44,913 bases of DNA from Chara braunii (Eukaryota > Streptophyta > Charophyceae > Charales > Characeae): positions 369,604 to 414,516 of the forward strand of contig BFEA01000727.1 of NCBI GenBank assembly GCA_003427395.1, in the 5' to 3' direction. A model generated the notes under the pieces. It was not told the DNA's origin and did not search any database. It saw nothing but the letters and a program-made list of their open reading frames with translations. Shown here in pieces: positions 30,860 through 42,080 of the stretch. How positions within the stretch are numbered: position 1 is the stretch's first letter; each line of letters starts with the position of its first letter. A program made the translations under genes and the position numbers.

Positions 30860-31837
30860 ATGGGCGAAGCCAGCGCCAATGGAGATCTGCCAATCACCGC
30901 GGCGGAAATCGCCAAGTTACTGGAGAAGAGGACGATAAAGAGGTCTAACCTACCAAGGATAGACATCTTCCCATTCAAACGGGATAGGGTGACGCATTGG
31001 TTGGAACTACTCGAGCATATATTCAACCAATTGACCCCAGCCAAGAAGTTTGCCCAGTTGTTCGAATACGTATGGTGGGAATGCACTTTTGATGTAGAAG
31101 AGGTAGTGAAAAAGTCCAACAATGATTGGGCTGAGTTTAAAAGAGGCATGCAAAAGACGTTTAAGCTAGGAGATTGACTATCTCTATAACACGAACAGAG
31201 ATGACTTCACCACGATCAGGGCATTCGCCAACACGTTCGAAAAGACAGCCGAGAGGGTCCCTGGACTATCTCAAGAGATGCAGTGCGTCATTTTCCTAGG
31301 GAAATTCTCTGGGTATGAGGCAATGGAACTAACTCGAGGGGAGCCGCTGGGAGAAAGACAACCTTGGAAACCATCAAAAGGAACATCGCGGCAGGAGACA
31401 TGGACCAAGTGTTCCATCACCAAATCAAGGTCGAACGAAGGAAAAGAAAGGCAGTAGAAACGCTCCAAGGAATGGATAATATACTTGGAGGAATGTTGAG
31501 CAATATGGCAAATGAGATAAAAGAGCTTAGGGAAAGAGTGACCCCATCGAAAGTGTTAACAGTGACACAACCGTCAGGAAAGAGGAGGAAGGAAGAGGAA
31601 GATGGAGAGGAAGAGGCCGAAGAAGGAGAACTTGAAGGAACGGGCAAACTAACCAAGAGTCAGAGGAAGGCTAATAATATAGCTATCGGAGGACAAGGCT
31701 CCGAAAAATGTCAAGTTACTCAACAAGCGATCGTCCAGTATGGATATGAGCCGTCAACGAGCACAGCGCAATATGGTCAATGGCCCGTGGGTCCGCCGAT
31801 GGGAGCATGACCTGGGTACTTCCTGGTAGGGCCATGA
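30860..31837 (+). pseudogene. gag capsid region of plus-strand gypsy element
   Basis: Gag forms the particle that packages element RNA. It starts MGEASANGDLPITAAEIAKL, with RDRVTHWLELLEHIFNQL and NNDWAEFKRGMQKTFKLGD, a typical Retrotrans_gag pattern. A +1 shift near 31174 moves it to another frame (YLYNTNRDDFTTIRAF, MQCVIFLGKFSGYEAMEL), and near 31360 it returns to the first frame. A Lys/Glu-rich region follows (31560-31650). TGA codons at 31808-31810 and 31835-31837 interrupt it before the nucleocapsid. The same frame continues into 31859. Confidence 0.8.
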
Positions 31838-31858
31838 CCTACGCAGGGTCCATATCCC

Positions 31859-34054
31859 ATGTTACCCCAGAATCAAAATTTGGGAGGAAACCAAAACGCG
31901 GGACAACTCCAACTGACCGGGCAAAACCAACCGGGATCAAGTCGCCAGGGTGGCCAAAACCAGAACAGGTCCCAAGGACAGGGACACGGACAAGGACGTG
32001 GAAAAGGTAGGAATGGTGTTAAAAATCAGGGACCAGGGAAACGAGGAGCAGGTAACAGAGGAGGTGGAAACCAAAGTGGGAACTGGGGGCAGCCCCAAGG
32101 GGGTGCAAATCCAGTCGGACAGGAATACCAACAAGGGTATGGTCGTAGATACGACCAAAGCTATGGAAGGGGGTATGGTAGAGGAAACGGACAATGGAAC
32201 GGACAAGGATGTGGCAGGGGGTGGATTGATTACAGTGAATGCGTCTGTACCCACTGCGCGATCAAAGGGCACACGGTAAAACGATGTCATATTAGAAAGC
32301 TTGACAAGCGTGAAGGGCTCATAACATCAAACATGGAAGGCGAGGTGTTCGACCAAAATGGTAGGGTGATTGATCCTGAGATTCCAGGGGGCACAAGGGA
32401 AGACGCTCTTCGTGTGGCCGCGCTTGGTCCCAATGCACCAGGGATGTTCCGAATTTGGCAAGAAAGGGAAGAACCAGTAGTGCAAGTGGAAGATATAACT
32501 AATTTGGAAGAGAAAATGAATAGGATGGGGATTAGAGAAGACAAGGGAGACGTGCCGCTGGTGGAAGAAGAAACAGAGGAGGAAGACGTTAGGGTTAACG
32601 TCAGATGCACGTTCGATAGGATGGAAGACTTGGTAGACAAAATGCAGAGGCTACATCTGAGGCTTCAAGGGATATGTGAAGAAGCAAGAAAAGAAGGAGC
32701 TGGATGCCCAAAAGTATTTACCATGGGGCGCGGGGGATCAGGAGATGGGCCAAATGAACCCAACCCGAGAATGTTGAGAGCCAATATGGCAGTAAGGAAC
32801 AGTGAGGGTCAGAGAAGTATAAGAGGAACGATTCCGTTCGCTACAAGAAGACCCACAGGAGGGAATCCCCAAAAGGAACAAGCTCCGGCTTCCCAGCCAG
32901 CAGAAGAAGAACCGCCTATCACGGTAGAGGGTGATGAAGATGAGGATGAGAAGATTAGGGAGGAAGAAGAAAGGCAGGCGGAGATAAGGGCTAAGAGAAG
33001 GAAAGGCGAAGCTAAGGAAGGAAGATCAAAAGGGGATACGGGACCAAGCAAGAAGAGAAAGTACCAAACCTCGATCGAAGAAGGGGTGAATCTGGAAGGC
33101 CTGGTGAATAAATTGCTGGAGGGGCACAATGAACTACTAAACCTGAAAGAAATCCTCGCTTCGGTTCCTAAGTTAAGAGAGATGGTGAAGGCTAGGTTAT
33201 CACGTCGGAGAGTAGCCTCGGTCCGAATGGGGGATTTAATTCCCAAAGAGGTTAACTGGAGCGTGGCAGGAAGCAAGATGGACTGGAAGTTCGTTAAAAC
33301 AGGGTCCATTGATATTATGATAAAGGGAAAGATGTGTCCTGGGATGGTTGACACCGGGGCGGAGATGAACAATACAAACGGATAAACGGCAGTAAAACTA
33401 GAACTAGAGGTAGATGAAAACGACTGTGGGTTTCTCAATGGAGCCAACGGCAAGACCGGATACACGGGGGTTGCGTCAAATGTAGCGATATAAATAGGAA
33501 GAGTCAATGTACGTACGTGTTTCTACGTCATGCCCAGCTTGGACCTTCCAATATTACTGGGAATGTCGTTCCTGTGCAGATCCGAGACGCTCATTATGAA
33601 CAAGCACGATGGCACCATGTTCGTCATCCTGTGCGATCCTGCCTGTGAGAATTTTGAGGCAATCACTTGTAGGAATACCGGCCCACATAGCTCGAAGAAC
33701 AGACTCAATGCCGGATCCTACACATTCGAGGAATCTGAGAATAGGAGGAGAGAATTGGAATGGGAAGAAGGAGAGGAAGAGTCAGATGATGAGGAAGCTA
33801 AGGGGCTTGTACTGAGCCTAACTAATATCAGTGACGCAGTGAAACTGGTGTCGGCTTATAGGATGGCTGATCTGGACGCAGTCAGAGCACTCGCAGAGAG
33901 GATCCAAGACGATCCAGAAGGGGGAAGGGTCGATCTCGTTTACAGACCGCCTCCTTCTTCTCAGATGATAGTGCCGCATGCGCCGATTGCTGCCGGTCAG
34001 CATTTTTTAGGGGTGGGCTTAAGCAGGGCTCCAAAAGAAGGTACAAGACGGTAG
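31859..34054 (+). pseudogene. nucleocapsid, acidic spacer and retropepsin-like protease
   Basis: It is in frame with gag. Residues 1-120 are Gly/Gln/Arg-rich, RGG-like, and suited to RNA binding. A CX2CX4HX4C knuckle lies at C130, C133, H138, C143. A charged linker (residues 190-430) follows. The protease active site is Asp-Thr-Gly-Ala at 498-501 (PGMVDTGAEMN). The frame then meets TAA at 33383-33385 and again at 33491-33493. Beyond these it resumes with LPILLGMSFLCRSE, the usual C-terminal protease signature, and an acidic tail to 34054. Pol is in the next frame, overlapping near 34030-34072 around CTCCAAAAGAAGG, so frameshifted translation is possible but unproven. Confidence 0.85.
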
Positions 34055-34071
34055 ATAAGAAGAGTCACCCT

Positions 34072-36153
34072 GTGCCAGTTCTAGTAAATCAAGAAGAAGG
34101 GGTGTATTATGATCAGGAAAGAGAGCTGATACAGCGAATGAGGGAAGACATCCAGAATGGGCCTTGTCGTATCGACGATGAGACTGAGAAAGAACTGAAA
34201 ATAGGGGAACCTGGCTTTCTGATAAGGCAAGAGGAAGACTTGGTGAAAGAACTGATACGTGAAAAACATGGGGCATATGCCTTCAACGATGATCAACGTG
34301 GGAGGCTGGATGTGGACAAGATTGAAATGATCCGCATTCATACGATGCCTCGTGAACCATGGAATGTCCGAGGAGCCAAGTACCCTAACCCCGAGGATCG
34401 CAGAAGGGTGGTAGAGTACCTAGATGGAAAAATCCGTACATATGTTGCAGGATATTCCAGTGGACAGTACGCGTCTCCATAATTCTGCTTTATAAAGCCA
34501 AATGGAGTTCTCAGATGGGTGCAAGACCTCGAACGACTGAACGCGGTAACTGTAAGGGACGCAGGAGGTTTGCCTAACGCTGACCAGTTGTCAGAAGCCT
34601 GTGCAGAAAGGTCGATTGTGTCCCTCATCGACCTCTATTCTGGATATGATCAGTTTCCAGTCTATCCGGCAGACTGTCCCATCACGGCGATGCACACGCT
34701 AAGGGGATTGGTTCATATGAATGTTGCACCGCAGGAATGGACAAATGTTGTGGCCATGGTGCAACGGAGCATGATCAGGGTTATGCAGCCAATCAGCCCT
34801 CAAATCACCGAGCCATACATAGATGATCTTGCAGTTAAGGGCCCGATTGAGAAGGATGAGTCAGAAGTGGCTCCAGGGGTGAGAAAGTTTGTATCGGAAC
34901 ATGTTCAAGGGTTAAGAGAAGTCTTATCTCTACTAGAAGAGTACAACCTCACCGCCAGTGGAGTGAAATCGAGACATTGAGTAAAGGAGGTAACCATTCT
35001 AGGATACATTTGCAACGAGCATGGTCGGCGCCCTGATAAGAAGAAGACCAATAAAATCCTGGAATGACCCACTCCCTTCAGAAACGTAGGAGAAGTTCGA
35101 AGCTTCCTTGGTACTTGTGGGTTTTGGAGGAGATTCATAGAAAGATTTGCTAGCAAAACATAGCATCTAAGGAAGCTAGTCTGGAAGGATCAGGAATGGG
35201 AATGGGGAAACCATCAAGAGGAAGTGGTGGAAGAATTGAAGAAGGAGTTCAGAGAGGGAGGTCTGGTACTAGGGGTACCGGACTTTGATGCGACTATGGA
35301 AAGACCCTTCATAGTTGAAACTGACGTTGGACCAACCGCCCTGGGAGGCGTCTTGATCCAGGCAGACAATGAAGGAAAGGAGGGACCGCTGAGTTTTGAA
35401 AGCCGAACACTCAACTCAACAGAAAGGAACTACTCGCAGTTCAAAAGAGAAGCCTTGGCGGTCCTGCATTCCCTAAGAATCTTTAGGCATTACCTCTTTG
35501 GGAGGAGGTTTGTACTCATGATCGATCCAACGGCGCTTGTGTACTCGCTCAAAAACTTCTCGCCCTCAGATCCGACCATAGCCAGATGGCTCACCTATAT
35601 CCGGATGTTCGACTTCCGGTTAGAGCGGATCCCTGGGAACAAGAACAGGGCGGATAGCATGAGCATAATTGAGTGGGGAAATCAGGAAGAATCCAATGAA
35701 GAAACGCCGCCAGTAGACGGGTTTTTTTACGAAGGGGAAGACATGCGAACTCACGTGAACTGTTGGTTCATGTTTGTCGAGATTAAGAAAATGAGGAGAG
35801 GAAATCCGATGTGGCATCCGCCTCCCGAATTTATGAGAGAGTCTTCCCTGATACTCACGACATTAGAGGAAGAGGACTCTTGGGGCGAAAGAAATACGGA
35901 GTGGATGATGGAGTTGGCTCTGGCAGAAAATTATAGGGTAACGGATGAGCCGCGAACGATCGAGGCAGGAGTCCAACAGGCAGACGAACAGGTAGCCATG
36001 ATGGAAAGGATGTACTACCTAACAAATTCGCTGTTACAAGTCCAAGCGAATGATGGAAGAAGAATAGTGAAGGCTGATGAAATAATTATTGGTGATGATT
36101 ATGAATTTGATGGAGAAACGGAAGGAGAATTCGAACAAGAAGAGATCTCATAA
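34072..36153 (+). pseudogene. reverse transcriptase and RNase H of plus-strand gypsy element
   Basis: One frame carries the connector (MPREPWNVRGAKYPNPED), RT with KPNGVLRWVQDLERLNAVTV, the first catalytic Asp in SLIDLYSGYD (about 34630), WTNVVAMVQR, the YIDD box (34816-34827) followed by LAVKGP, VTILGYICNEHGRRPD and VRSFLGTCGFWRRFI. RNase H follows with FIVETDVGPTALGGVL, NYSQFKREALAVLH and IPGNKNRADSMS. In-frame stops lie at 34480, 34978, 35065, 35161 and 36151. The RT, especially the PYIDDLAVKGP box and the RDAGG segment, is unlike the VYMDD-type RT of the other element here. It reminds me of elements common in agaricomycete fungi. Confidence 0.9.
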
Positions 36154-37452
36154 GAATTCAGGGAAGAGGAGTGTGAAGGATTCTATTTAGAAATGGGGTT
36201 GCTCCTCTCAGGAGATAAAAGAGAGAGAAAAGTGAGTGAGAAGACTCTCAGGATGAGAGACCACTATGTGGTAAGAGGTGGCCACTTGTTCATCAGGGAT
36301 AAGAGGGGGCCGCCACGACGTGTCGTGTGTGGAAGAAATCGCCAGATTGACGTAGTAGCTGCGTTGCATGATGGTATAGTCGGAGGACATCGGAGCTTCG
36401 CGGCTACTTACAAGAAGGCGATGAAGCTCTACTACTGGGAAGGAATGTTTGAGATGACGCGAAAATACTGTGAGTCGTGTGTACCCTGTCAAATTCGATC
36501 GCCTATCAGGTACAAGGAACCCCTGCATCCTAGATATATCAAGGAAGTAGGGGCGGTTGTTCACCTGGATCTACTAGCTATGCCGCTAGGTCTTGGAGGA
36601 TATAACTATATATTCGACGCAAGGGACAACCTTACTGGATTCGTGGATGGCAGCGCGATCAGGAACAAGACCGGGACAACGCTGGCAGATTGCATTAAAG
36701 AGTATTATCTCAGATATCCGTTCGTATTGGAGTTTACAATGGACAGGGGGTCTTAGTTCACGTGTGGGGAAGTGAAGGAGCTGCTCAAGGAATTGGGGGT
36801 CACAGGTAATTATACGACTCGGCCACATCCACAAGCGAATGCACCGGTTGAGAGAGGCCATAGCACAATTACTAACTTGTTGGCCAAATGAACCAGTAGG
36901 AAGCCGAACCTCTGGCCAAAGTTCCTAAGAACAGTGTTCTTTGTGGAGAACATAATTGTAAAAAGGTCGACCGGATATGCACCTGCAACTTTCTGGTATG
37001 GGCGTCACGCCACATTTCCTATTGAAAGCTTCCTGAAAACTTGGCCTAGGCAGGACCTGAAGAACAACTTGACTTTGGAGGAACTGCTAGATCTAAGGGC
37101 AAGGCAGATCAGCGCCACGGAAGGAAGGGTGCAGGAAGCGGTCATGAACGTTGCAGACAGCAGGGGAAAGGATAAGGAAAGGTGGGACAAGCTACCTAGA
37201 GTAAGATTCAAACCTCTACAAGTTGGCGAGACAGTACTACTCTACGATTCCTCTCTGGAAATGCAGTGGTCGTGAAAATTGGACAAACGGTGGCTATGAC
37301 CATTCAAAGTCAGAAAGCAGGGACTTCAAGGGGCATATGAGCTAGAAGAGATGGATGAGACTCCAAGGAAGGACTGGGTCTCAGGATCTAGACTGAAGAA
37401 GTTCCGAGTCAGAGAAGAGATAATCTCAACTACGATACGAAAGCTTGGATAG
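36154..37452 (+). pseudogene. integrase of plus-strand gypsy element
   Basis: It continues in the RT/RNase H frame. An HHCC finger is complete (H59, H66, C96, C99 counted from the Met at 36193: ALHDGIVGGHRS, YCESCVPCQ). The catalytic triad is D in VVHLDLLAM, D in FTMDRGS (followed by a TAG at 36754-36756) and E in PVERGHSTI (36850-36852). The core continues through ENIIVKRSTGYAPATFWYGR, the tail through VRFKPLQVGETVLLYD and a GPY/F-like PFKVRKQGLQGAYEL. Other stops: 36889, 37273, 37297. The terminal stop is 37450-37452. No chromodomain is seen. Confidence 0.9.
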
Positions 37453-37548
37453 ACTGGGAAGGTATTTCGGCATGCATATGTGTATCAGTTTATATGCAGG
37501 TATGTACCGAACTGCCCAAGATTATGCTCATATATATATGGATACATA

Positions 37549-37692
37549 CATGCATATATATATATATATGTGTGTGTATGTGTACATACATGGATGCAAA
37601 AGGGTATAAGTGAGATATGTGTGTATATATATATATATGTATATATATATCTATATATAAATATATATATGATATATATATATATATATGAG
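37549..37692. repeat. (TA)n/(TG)n composite microsatellite
   Basis: TA-rich runs at 37555-37570 and 37622-37692 with a short GT run between them, immediately after the integrase remnant. Confidence 0.9.
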
Positions 37693-37737
37693 TATGTGCG
37701 TGTATGGCGTGCCTGATAAGAGGAGCATTGTCAACTT

Positions 37738-39571
37738 GTGTTTGACAAGGAATGTTGTCTTGATGATGATCTGACCCTCGTACCTGTCATTGGCTCCTTC
37801 TCTGTGCGCAGGCATGACCCTTGGAAAAGAAGAGGTCATGGCGCAGAGAGGAGCAGTGGCAGGACCCTCTGGGCCTACCTTGAGAAAGGTCGGGCAGCGG
37901 GGGATCCGAGAGTCTCAAGGAGCCTGGAGGAGTTGCCCATTTACAGGGCAAGAGACAACCTGCAAATTTTTCTACGAGACCTTGAAGAGTACGCAGTCAG
38001 GAGAGAGTGGGGTAACAGGGAAAAGATAGTGAATGTGAGTGGGGCATGAATGTACAAGAGGAGAATTGAAGGAGTAGTGGCAAGGTGCACGAAGTGGAAA
38101 GTATGCAAGGAGAGGTTATGGAAGGACATGGGGGTCTTCCCAAGAGATGATGTGGAGGATGACTTAAGGTTTGATGAAACCAATCTGGAGGACTTTATCG
38201 AGAGCTTGCAGCTGGCCGCAGAGAGTGGCGAGTGGAACAAGGAGGAAAGGAAGAAACAACTGATCGCAAGATCAGTAGAGAGTGAAAAGGAGGAAGTTAA
38301 AGGAATTGTGGAAGGGAGCCGGACGTGGAAGAGAATAATAGCAGAATTATGGATAGCCTACACCCAGACCAGGCAAGATCAAACAAGAAAAGAAAGACTG
38401 CAAGAGAAGGAGCTATGGATTGGAAGAGAGGTGGATGAGCCACAGGGGAAGGAGGCAGAAGATGAAGAAGAAGATAATGTGCCTCTGAAGAGATTGAAGA
38501 ACAAGACGAGGGTCTCCCTCAAGAGCAGCAGCAAGGGATCTGAGCAGGCTGAGGGAGATGAACAGGAAGAGGAGGAGGCAGCAGAGGAGAAGAAAAGAAG
38601 CATGGAGGCAAGTATCGTACCAAGAAAGAAGAAACTTGGAAAGAAAAGGGCAATTGAGAGTGGAAGGGAAGAGGTACAAGAAAGGAGGAGCGAAAAAAGG
38701 GGAGGAGTGAAGGAAGTTGGAGAAGGGGAGAAGATCCAAGAAGGAGGCAAGGCTCCGAAGGTCAAGAGGACTGAGGAAAAAAGGCCGATTGGGGACAAAG
38801 AAAGGGAGAGACAAATGAGATAAGAAAGAAGGAAGATGAGAGGCGTGCCCAGGTGGAAAAGTTGATAAGAGATATGAAAGAGATGAGGGAGGAATGAAAG
38901 GGTTGAAGAAAGGGAAGGATGAATTACAGAAAGAAGTGAGCCAATTGAGGACCGCCCTGACTATGAGCGACAAAAAATTGGAGAATGAAGCGGCCACGAT
39001 AGGAAGGATGAAAATAAGGGTGGATGACTTGGGCTCTGAGGTCAGTGTGCTAGGACAAGACCTAGATAATAAAATCTCAGAAAGGAAGAAGTTGGGACAA
39101 GAGTGAGAGAAAAGATGGGGAAAGATATTGAGAGGAATGAAGGAATTCAGATTGAGCCAACAGGGGAAAGAGAAGGAAGTCACAGAGATGGTGGGAAGAA
39201 AAGGGGGTATAGAGAAGGGGGCACAGACTGAGGAGAAGAATGGAGAGCCTCCTGCACCAGAAAATGAAGTAAGTAAGAGTGTGGCTATGCCTCTGCAAGG
39301 ACAGGGCAAAAGGCAAAGGGAATCCAAGTTGGACTTACCAAAGGAGGCTGAGGATCAGACTGAGACTTCAATCCAGCCAGACATAAAGAGAATCAAGCCT
39401 AGCATGATTGGACAGAGGTGTTTCTTCTGCACTAAGGAAGGGCACCTCAGGGATGAGTGTTCCATTCTAGCAATTTATATCAAGGAAGGAAAAGCGAAAT
39501 ATGATAGTCATAAGAGATTGGTGACCGACACATGGCAGACCATTCCAGGATACCTGAGAGAGGCAGGGTAG
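37738..39571 (+). pseudogene. gag-like coiled-coil protein with zinc knuckle
   Basis: The frame from 37738 contains LEELPIYRARDNLQIFLRDL and REWGNREKIVNVSG, a TGA at 38047-38049, then 257 codons (38050-38823) beginning MYKRRIEGVVARCTKWKVCK and becoming Lys/Glu-rich. After frame changes near 38820 and 38890, a coiled-coil-like segment follows (38894-39106: heptad-like ELQKEVSQLRTALTMSDKKL). A stop at 39104-39106 precedes a tail with a CX2CX4HX4C knuckle (RCFFCTKEGHLRDEC, about 39416-39460). The organisation is gag-like. It lies downstream of integrase on the same strand, so it is either the first gene of another element, with no pol following, or an extra gene of the upstream element. Confidence 0.6.
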
Positions 39572-40245
39572 CACTTCACAGGATACTGGGAGTGCCAGTT
39601 GATTTCTAGGTAGGAATAGGTAGATGTTTTGAGTAAACTATGACTTGAATTGGCTTAAAAGACAGTTATGAGAGGGAGAAAGGTGTAAATTAGAGTAAGA
39701 GGGTATGTGTTTTCTTCTTCAGTTGGACATGAGAACAGGAGTGAGACAAGTTGTGTGCTTTTCTTTAGCCAGATGAGGAGACTTAGCATAGGAAGTAGTA
39801 TAGAAAATGACATGAGAGGTATTTGAGGGATAGTAGAGGGGAGTGGTGATTTGACTCTGTAACATACTTGTATTTATATATATCATTCAGGTGGGATGAG
39901 TTGGTGAACACGACGCACTTGTCACATTGTGTGTGGGCCTCTGTCTTTGGTTGAGTCTCTGGTCTCCCTTCGTCTATCACTACTAGACTCTGTCGAGACC
40001 TAAAGAGGTGATAGAGGAATGGACGGATATGTATTCATGTGAAAGTTTGATGAGTTTGTGAAGCTTCAAAAGCTGGATTGATTGTACATTTCTTGTTTGA
40101 AACCATGCTACGACATGGGTATGCTCCTTTGAGTGTTATAAATTCTGTTGCAGAAATTCTTTGGCATTCTCTATGAAAGTGATGTTTTATTTTTGTGGAT
40201 TCTGACAAGCAAAGAGTCAATAAAAGTTTATTTAAAAAATAATGG

Positions 40246-40284
<39 letters not shown>

Positions 40285-41130
40285 AAATGACCCCGAGGTG
40301 CGTGCCTCACCGAGCTATGATCAAAGACTTGGAGGGCACAACCCTGAGTGGCAGCCTGACGAATGCTCAATTTATTATCTTATTTATTTAGTTTATTTAA
40401 AAAGCATCATTCATCCACCTCAAGGGTTAACCTGAGGGCATAAATTACCAAGCCTATCGTGGAAAATTGGCATCGTTGGGACGTAACTCCCAGCGTGGGC
40501 TGCTGACCTAGCATAACCAGGCAGCGGACCCTTCGACTATGACCTCGAAGAGAAACTAGAGGGGAGACCTCCCCAATGAAGGGATTTATTCAGGTGGATG
40601 TCGAAGGGGTCGAGATTAGTAATTTTTTAAGATAGGATGACTAGCCCATCGTTGCGCAACCAACGAGGGTAACCACAGATAAGCAACAACGCGGTGGGCC
40701 GCGGCTCCGACCTGATCAGCAGGACTGTGGTAGGTCAAGATGGAGACCGTTGTCCTCCTGTATTAGGCTTCGGGCAGGACGACAGACAACTTTGGATTGT
40801 GATATCAAAAGTTCAACACCCAAGGTCTCGGTTAGGACCCGCGTTTGACGGGTTGAGTTCGTACACGAACACCATCCCTGAAAACAATCAACGAATACCT
40901 GGACCAAGGACTAAGGGTGTGGGGGAAGGAAGGGGTGCGTTGTCATACCTAACTATTTCATGTACTGTAGTACGGATCAAGTATCCTCACTTTCAGTTAT
41001 TATATTGTATGTGGGAGGCCCCAGTTAAAATCCCGGCGGTAATAATGAAAAGTAAGGTGACGGCGTCAATCCTGAAACCACATTTCATTCCAGGATTCGG
41101 ATTTGATGAATTGCTTGTCAGAAAACACCT
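39572..41130. other. intergenic DNA, nothing recognised
   Basis: AT-rich at first, then GC-balanced from about 40290. A (TA)n run occupies 40244-40281. A 241-codon plus-strand frame (40694-41419) has no recognisable domain and overlaps a minus-strand remnant, so I do not call it. No LTR end or PBS was found. Confidence 0.4.
40244..40281. repeat. (TA)n microsatellite
   Basis: An uninterrupted TA run of about 38 bp. Confidence 0.95.
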
Positions 41131-41331
41131 TTATTTGCATATAGTCTCCGAGCGACGGGGACGTCGCTTAATGAGGTCTGGGATACTGTCGGACAAAATA
41201 CCCTTACAAGGGTATTTTGTCTTGTCTTTGCATTTGGCACGGTGGCGGCACCAGCCACCACGACGTAGCCAGTCTAGGACGAGAGAGGTGTGCACGCTTG
41301 GCGTAACACTGGAAGCAAAATCCTTGGCCAC
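41131..41331 (-). pseudogene. small remnant sharing the CK...YPCKGI motif
   Basis: The minus-strand frame contains HRAKCKDKTKYPCKGILSD, matching CKNQGGYPCKGIRAD at about 3228-3280 on the same strand. Flanking residues diverge quickly. At DNA level the motif is a 14-bp-arm palindrome at 41192-41221 (arms GACAAAATACCCTT and AAGGGTATTTTGTC, spacer AC). Probably a fragment of the same unknown family as 1530-3290. Confidence 0.35.
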
Positions 41332-41871
41332 TGAGGCCGGGGCAAAAAAAAAAACAATCGCTGAGAAAATTTCGTTTCGTGTGTGCGCGCGTTATTATGA
41401 CGCACGTCGTGGTGATTAGGATCAGTAGTAATACCCCTCGACAGAAGAGGTCAAGGGGTCAGATGGGCTGATGATTGTGACAAGTAGGTCTATAACACGC
41501 ACTGAGAATTGGTCCAGTGCCTGTCTTTCCTCCGGTACTGAGGGTTCTGAAAATTTCGGTCTTTGTCTTCCCCTACCCAGCCTCCGGGTCGAGTATCCGC
41601 CACATCTACGTCTGCTTGGTCGGGTACAAGTCTACCCGCCACTTGAGTAATTACCCCGCTACGACCCTTGATGCCGCAGCCACGGCTGAGTACCGGCCTT
41701 CGTGCCGTCCGATGAAACAAGTGCCCTTGAGGGCGCGCGCAGACTTAAATCGACAAGCCTAAGGACAGACGCACTAAACTGGCAAGCGTGCACAAGCACG
41801 CGGGCTGAGGAAGTGAAATCTACTACACCTACTTATAGGGAGGCGGCTCTTTACCATACCATGGTAGGAGC
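41332..41871. other. intergenic DNA, nothing recognised
   Basis: No supported gene. An A12 run lies near 41344 and a small CCCCTCGACAGAAGAGGTCAAGGGG stem-loop (about 41435-41459). Confidence 0.35.
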
Positions 41872-41960
41872 TAGCCCAGTAGGTAGAGGAGCGGACTGAT
41901 GAGCCAGGGATACTGGGATCGAATTCGACCTGCTCCTGGGCTAGCTGTTTTTGCTAGCTA
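41860..41960 (+). mobile_element. tRNA-derived SINE-like head
   Basis: A perfect A box (TAGCCCAGTAGG, 41872-41883) is followed 44 bp later by a B-box-like GGATCGAATTC (41916-41926; two departures). GGAGC (41867-41871) and GCTCC (41932-41936) could form part of an acceptor stem, but the anticodon and T stems do not pair, so it is not a functional tRNA. A GCTAGC/GCTAGC hairpin with a TTTTT loop (41940-41958) follows and may act as a pol III stop. This is a tRNA-like pol III promoter, most likely a SINE or tRNA pseudogene. Confidence 0.65.
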
Positions 41961-41980
41961 CAAAAGGGGGGCGGGGCTTG

Positions 41981-42003
41981 TTTTTTTTTTTTTTTTTTTT
42001 TTT
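41981..42003. repeat. T23 homopolymer (A tail of the minus-strand SINE-like element)
   Basis: Twenty-three T residues on the plus strand. Read on the minus strand they are an A tail immediately after the tRNA-like T-arm at 42004-42040. Confidence 0.8.
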
Positions 42004-42080
42004 CATCCGCTCTCTGACGGGCGGGATTCGAACCCGCGACCTTACAAGTAGGAGTTAGTACAGTTAGTTGTTAGTTAGAA
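42004..42080 (-). mobile_element. second tRNA-related SINE-like element, opposite orientation
   Basis: On the minus strand GCGGG-TTCGAAT-CCCGC forms a perfect T-arm (about 42021-42037) with a perfect B box GGTTCGAATCC (42024-42034), then CCGTCAGAGAGCGGATG and A23. No good A box is present at the expected distance (about 42067-42078). A truncated SINE or tRNA-3'-half retroposon is likely. Confidence 0.55.

Larger units (their letters stand above)
25190..37452 (+). mobile_element. Ty3/gypsy retrotransposon with long 5' LTR and leader ORFs, degenerate
   Basis: The order is LTR-like block, tRNA-Asp PBS, leader ORF A, duplicated leader ORF B, gag, nucleocapsid, protease, RT, RNase H, integrase. 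At least nine stops and several frame changes make it inactive. No 3' LTR is present by 42345; the region after integrase holds TA repeats and a gag-like coding remnant. The 3' end was probably lost or displaced by later insertion. Confidence 0.8.

Noticed and set aside
40694-41419. 241-codon plus-strand open frame
   Set aside because: No recognisable domain, overlaps a minus-strand remnant on the other strand, and composition is unremarkable; kept as unsupported.
41981-42003. T23 as a pol III terminator of the plus-strand SINE-like head
   Set aside because: Far longer than needed and directly adjoining the minus-strand tRNA-like T-arm, so an A tail of that element is the simpler reading.
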